Positions 59,669 through 64,000 of a DNA stretch of 64,000 nucleotides are shown here, piece after piece. Source of the stretch: Anthostomella pinea (lineage: Eukaryota; Ascomycota; Sordariomycetes; Xylariales; Xylariaceae); NCBI GenBank assembly GCA_963556695.1, contig CAUWAG010000020.1, forward strand, positions 2,976,001 to 3,040,000. The letters are read 5' to 3'. The position numbers and the translations under genes are program-made. The number at the start of each line of letters is the position of its first letter. Positions within the stretch are counted from its first letter, which is position 1. The notes under the pieces are model-generated. The model saw only the letters and a list, made by a program, of their open reading frames with translations. It made no database searches and was not told the DNA's origin.

Positions 59669-60916
59669 ACTTGCACGGGCTATGGAAGTGTAGGCGTTCA
59701 TTTCTCTTGAGCCATGTATTATGAGGCGAGGCTCGAATCTCTCCAAGGTGTAGAGGGAATTTGGAGGGGCTCAAAGAGAGGGAATAACAGGAGGTGACTT
59801 GTTGGATACTTTCTGGCATCCCTGGCGTTTTGGGCGTCGGCGAGCCTTGAATGATATTGGTACCGAGGCAGGCCATAGGAAGGCTCTGGGACTGTAATTA
59901 TATGAATATCTGGGAGATGATGTTGGAATTCCACTCCGAGCGTATACACTCTGTCGATTGCAATGATATCTGCCTACCTTTGTCTAGGATAAATGATTGT
60001 ACAGGATTCTCTTTGGTCATTACAAGGAGATAACGGAGAACGGAGAGAAATTAATGACCAAGACTGCAGCCCGCAACTATATACATGTACCCTAACAGCT
60101 TTGTAGCTGCCGTTATCGGCCTCTATACCTACCACGGGTACTATACTAACTGTATAGAGACCACAAAGCACCCGTGGCGCTTGATATAACAAAAGACACT
60201 TGTAGTTCACATCAAACAGCCTCTATCATCGCAGTATGGCAGATGTATACCTTATAGATGCATCTACCTATTAGCGTGAGGGGCGGATGATCGTCAGGGT
60301 CCATTCCCCCCTATCAACTATCGATAAACTCCGCGGTGGCGGCATGAGCGCATGGGGTTACCGGCAAGATCCACAGGGCGCCCTGTCACAGGCTGTCAGG
60401 TCCGTTCGCGGGCCATGGATAGGGGTCCAGACCGTTCGAACAGCAGTTCAGCTGCCTGCCTGGCAGTTGCTCCTGATGATCTCTCGCGCATGGAATGGGT
60501 GCAACTGCCAACAGCGAGGCGGGGCAGCGCCATGTGAGTTGCCTTTTCGGCTTCCAGGTTCCTATCGGCTGCTCTCCACCCGACAACATCTCTGTCTGAT
60601 GTGACTGTTTCCATCCCTCCACGTTGCCGAGGCCGTCCGATTCGACCAGCTCCAGCCAGGGATACACGTAGTAAGCTAGGGGGGTAGCTGCCAGGCTGCC
60701 CAACATTGAAGCTACCCGTGGACCTTGCGCTAGGTATCAGATGACGGCGGCAACGGCGACCTCTCTGCCTCTCCACCTTATGACTGTCTCCAGCGCCATC
60801 ACCGTCGACACCATTATAGAGTACTGCGACATGAGCGATGGGGGTATACACGGGCGAGCTGCGTATGATCAAAGGCGGCATCATTGGCAGCAGCACTCCT
60901 GACACCGACGCCCACC
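59669..60916. other. Intergenic, promoter of GST-fusion gene
   Basis: A 1.25-kb region between the Zn2Cys6 regulator and the GST-fusion gene. It contains a short inverted pair CCACGGGT/ACCCGTGG near 60130-60178. No coding region was recognised. Confidence 0.4.
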
Positions 60917-63261
60917 ATGGACCCGGCCTCGCTTCCCTTTCCATCGCCACATCCCCGCCTTCATGGCCAGCCCACGCCGCACCACTTTCGCATTCCGACC
61001 CTACCATCGCAATCGAATCTCGACCTCGGCCCGCTCGACGCGACTGAAGCGACCCTCGAACACCATCTCCAGCGTCTTCAAGCCATTCCGAACATGCCCA
61101 TCGGTCCCTCCGACTTTGGTCAACACCACCAACACCATCCACTCCAACACCAGCCCCTTCCTCCCCTTCCTCAGTCCACATCCGATCTCCAAGGGGTGCC
61201 TCACCATCGTGCGCTGCCGCCACCACCACCACTTCCTCCGCCTGCTCACTCCGCGCCTCCAACCCATAGTCAATTCGCCATCTTGACGCCGAACCTTTCC
61301 AGTTCCCAGCCAGCTGCTATACCCCAGATTCTGGCAGATGAGGACGTGTTTGCGCCGCCGCCCCACGTCCCTTCCTCGGCCCTCGAGTCCTCGGAACATA
61401 AGGCACATGGACAGTTAGTCAATAGGATAGTTACCAACCCGCCAGACCTCAAAGCGTGGCGCGAAAGGCTGTTCAATGTCGACGACACCATCACTTTGAC
61501 CAATGACCAGTGCGCCAGATTCCCCTTGCTTATAAGTGACCTTCCCCGCTGATACACCGACAGATTCGAGACTTATTTCCCCCATATTGACAACGTGTAC
61601 TCTCATCGCTCTACTCAGAAGTACAAGCGCAAGCCCTTCATCTCCCACTACTGGGACTGTCGCATGAAAGGACGCCCGCCAGGTACACCCAAGTCAGAAG
61701 ACCCCTCCAAGAAGAAGCGGAAACGCTTCGCGCGCGAGAGGGATCTTTGCGATGTCAAGATCAAGATTACCGAGCACTTCCCAGGTTCTGCATTTTCTCC
61801 AGACGGAGAAAGCATCCCCGGGGGTCCTCAGTCGAGTCCATATCAGCCACCACCCCAGGCTTTCTCTGACGGCTTGTCTAGACCACCAAATGGTTACGTA
61901 CAGGGCGAGAAGTACTGGACCATACAAAGAGTCAATGGCAATGGCGGGAACGGGAAGGCTGATGGTGTAGCCGGCCCGCATAAACACACTTTGGAGAAGA
62001 GCGATGAGATCAAGAAGTCCAGTGTGCAGAGGTTTGTTGCCACGCAGGGAAAGGAGTCCAAGAAAATACAGGTGAGTTGTGGCTCCTGTCCCCATGTCCA
62101 ATTCCTTCAAGTATGTTTCGAGCAAAGGCACGGCTAGAGAGGTGACTCAACTATCATTATTTGCCCCGTCTGCATCGTGCCACAGCCCAAAGAAAGGGTT
62201 TACCTTTACAATGCCATGTTCGGTCGTATCTTACTTGGGCGCACGAACCTGAAAAGACCTGCCTCGAGAGATACTAACATACCTAAGAAACCCACACCAA
62301 AGAGGCCCTCTGGTGATGCACTGGCCACGGCAAGGAAGCATTTGAGGGATCACGAATTAAAGCTCTATGCGGCTAGTTTCTGGTAAGCAGTTTTCGTATT
62401 GATTGTAGACTCCACCGGCTGACCATAGCCGATACAGCCCCTTCTCTCAGCGAGTATGGATTGCGCTCGAGGCAAAGGGCATGCAATATCAGTATTGTGA
62501 GATTGATCCTTTCACGCGACCAACTCAACTGCTGGAGGCAAATCCCCGAGGATTGGTCCCAGCGATACGTCAAGGCGATTGGGCTAGCGGTGAAAGTACT
62601 ATCATCCTGGAATATGTGAGTTATCAGTCTTCGGCTCGCATGGCTTTCCCTGGCGGTGACTCACGAGTAATAGCTTGAGGATCACGATCAGAGGGTGCCC
62701 CTTTTCCCCACGGATCCCAGATTAAAAGCGAATTGCAGGCTGTGGATAGACCATGTATGTACCCTCGACTGTCGATGGTGTCTCACAACCCAAACTGACT
62801 GTCCAGATCAATGCAAAAATAGTGCCAGCATTTTTTGCACTCGTGAGAGCTGCCGACTTCCCTACGCAAGCTGAATGTGGGGAGAAGCTACAAAGCGATA
62901 TAGCAGCATTGGTCCAAGCTGCTGATGAACGGGTTTGTCTAACCTCATGTCGTGCGACGCAGCTATTTTCTGACATGGCACTCAGGGACCGTACTTTTTA
63001 GGAGCAGACTTATGTCTTGTAGACATTCACCTGGCTCCTTTCGTGCTACGATTTCCTCGCATACTCCGAGAGCTCCGCAACTGGCGTGATCCTACACCGG
63101 GCTCGCGCTGGCATCATTGGGCTAGTGCCATTGAGCGAAACCCTCACATACAGGCTACGACCAGCGAAGACGACTTATATCTTGACACATCCGAGCTCTT
63201 TCTGAAATGCCGTCGGACCAGCCGTCAGCCTACTGTGAATCATGAGCCGAGTCATACTTGA
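60917..63261 (+). CDS. Omega-like glutathione S-transferase fused to a basic N-terminal region
   Basis: Seven exons: 60917-61509, 61564-62071, 62186-62382, 62438-62615, 62674-62754, 62807-62932 and 62986-63261, giving 652 residues. Residues 1-150 are Pro/His/Gln-rich. At about 180-270 lies an ordered basic segment (YKRKPFISHYWDCRMKGRPP, then SKKKRKRFARERDLCDVKIK) with nuclear-localisation-like clusters. From about 425 the GST fold begins. YAASFCPFSQRVW holds a Cys (residue 433) at the position of the omega-class catalytic Cys; its codon is split TG/C by an intron. GLVPAIRQGDWASGESTIIL is the glutathione-binding strand with the Glu-Ser pair. The helical C-terminal domain includes YFLGADLCLVDIHLAPFVLR. 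ATG 60917 has a good context (CCCACCATGG). The GST part is firm; the N-terminal function is unknown. Confidence 0.82.
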
Positions 63262-64000
63262 AGCTTGCTCATTCTTGTCACTCATCGGGAGCATGACTTC
63301 CTTACTTGACAGCTTATACATAGAAAGCGGGGCGGGGGTGTTGGCGCGCATAGATACAAGGGTACACCATAGACTCACGTTGGGTTCGGCTTTGGATACG
63401 GGGTTGTATGTCAGCGTGGGGATCTATACCCGAAGTGACCAGACCGGAGTTGTGATATCTGGGATCTTTCCCCCAAAAGTACCCGAGGAGAGTCGATGGA
63501 TATACACTATATCAGTACCAGCTATATGTATCAAATTGATTCTTTTAGTCTCAGTGCAACTCATTGCCTACCTACATGACGGACAGCGACGTTGCTGGAT
63601 GTACTCATTGTTTTATAATATCGTATTCGTATTTAGTAAGAGGGTATGCTTCGGCCAGTGATAGCTGTAGGCATGCACACCACGACGTTATGAAAATATT
63701 TACATGCAATGTATCGAATCTGGCTAATACCGCGTTATTTACACGTCGTTGAGCAAGGTTACCTTGAAAGCCTTCTAGTTTAAGACCTGGGACCTCATCG
63801 CTGCTGCCATGATTATAGGCCTGACTTTACTCTCGATTCTGTCCCACTATCAAGCATCTTCATTTATCCAAGAATCTCTCTGTATGAGCTGATACTCTCT
63901 CAACACCACTTGACCATACGGATGGTTGGTTGGTTGCAGTGCTTACGTCTAGTAAGTGGCCTCAGGGGCGATAGGACGTGAGAGGCAGCCCACCCTTACA
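63262..64000. other. 3' flank of GST-fusion gene, no gene recognised
   Basis: This region contains a 139-codon plus-strand frame (63242-63661) that overlaps the GST stop in another frame and has no recognised motif. Nothing else was recognised before the window ends. Confidence 0.35.

Noticed and set aside
60396..61262. 288-codon minus-strand open frame
   Set aside because: It lies antisense to the first exon of the GST-fusion gene, whose Pro/His-rich codons keep the opposite strand open. No domain was seen.
63242..63661. 139-codon plus-strand frame overlapping the GST stop
   Set aside because: It starts inside the GST gene in another frame and shows no domain.

Overview
The window is nuclear DNA of a filamentous ascomycete (Pezizomycotina), most likely a Sordariomycete. 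Spliceosomal introns are short (about 50-120 nt) and carry GTRAGT-like donors, CTRAC-like branch points and YAG acceptors. The gene content (CCH1 channel, HET-domain gene, Zn2Cys6 regulator, CE4/CBM18 chitin deacetylase, omega-type GST) is typical of that group. An AT-rich degenerate block with a reverse-transcriptase relic looks like RIP-damaged repeat DNA. No bacterial, viral or CRISPR features were seen. Exon boundaries were worked out by hand from splice signals and reading frame, and every multi-exon model below closes to a whole number of codons.

Layout. 0.3-2.2 kb: ferroportin-type iron exporter (minus). 3.2-3.5 kb: small Ser/Arg-rich conserved protein (minus). 5.7-12.3 kb: CCH1 calcium channel, 2116 aa (minus). 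14.2-16.9 kb: PHD-finger chromatin protein (plus). 16.9-22.4 kb: long non-coding interval. 22.4-24.6 kb: HMG-box regulator (plus). 25.7-27.0 kb: SEC20 SNARE (minus), sharing a 445-bp divergent promoter with mitochondrial ribosomal protein mL53 (plus, 27.5-27.8 kb). 28.5-29.6 kb: inorganic pyrophosphatase (minus) with a possible mitochondrial extension up to 30.05 kb. 31.5-33.1 kb: B-type cyclin (minus). 34.7-36.0 kb: mitochondrial uL2m (plus). 36.0-38.0 kb: long AAT microsatellite and tRNA-like B-box repeats.

38.0-39.5 kb: secreted chitin deacetylase with three CBM18 modules and an apparent frameshift (minus). 39.5-42.6 kb: repeat island with an inverted repeat, an AT-rich block and a reverse-transcriptase relic. 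42.6-44.2 kb: PAP2 lipid phosphate phosphatase (plus). 45.1-46.6 kb: casein kinase 2 beta (minus). 47.4-50.8 kb: RIC1 Golgi Rab-GEF subunit (minus). 51.5-52.8 kb: THO3/TEX1 mRNA-export WD40 protein (plus). 53.6-55.6 kb: HET-domain gene broken by an in-frame stop (minus), with a duplicated 3' tail upstream. 56.7-59.7 kb: Zn2Cys6 transcription factor (plus). 60.9-63.3 kb: GST fused to a long basic N-terminal region (plus).

Most genes are independent housekeeping functions arranged as divergent or convergent neighbours. There are no operons and no clear secondary-metabolite cluster. The accessory, fast-evolving parts are 36-42.6 kb (repeats and the damaged chitin deacetylase) and 53.5-56 kb (HET relics). 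The least familiar coding feature is the N-terminal domain joined to the GST at 60.9-63.3 kb.
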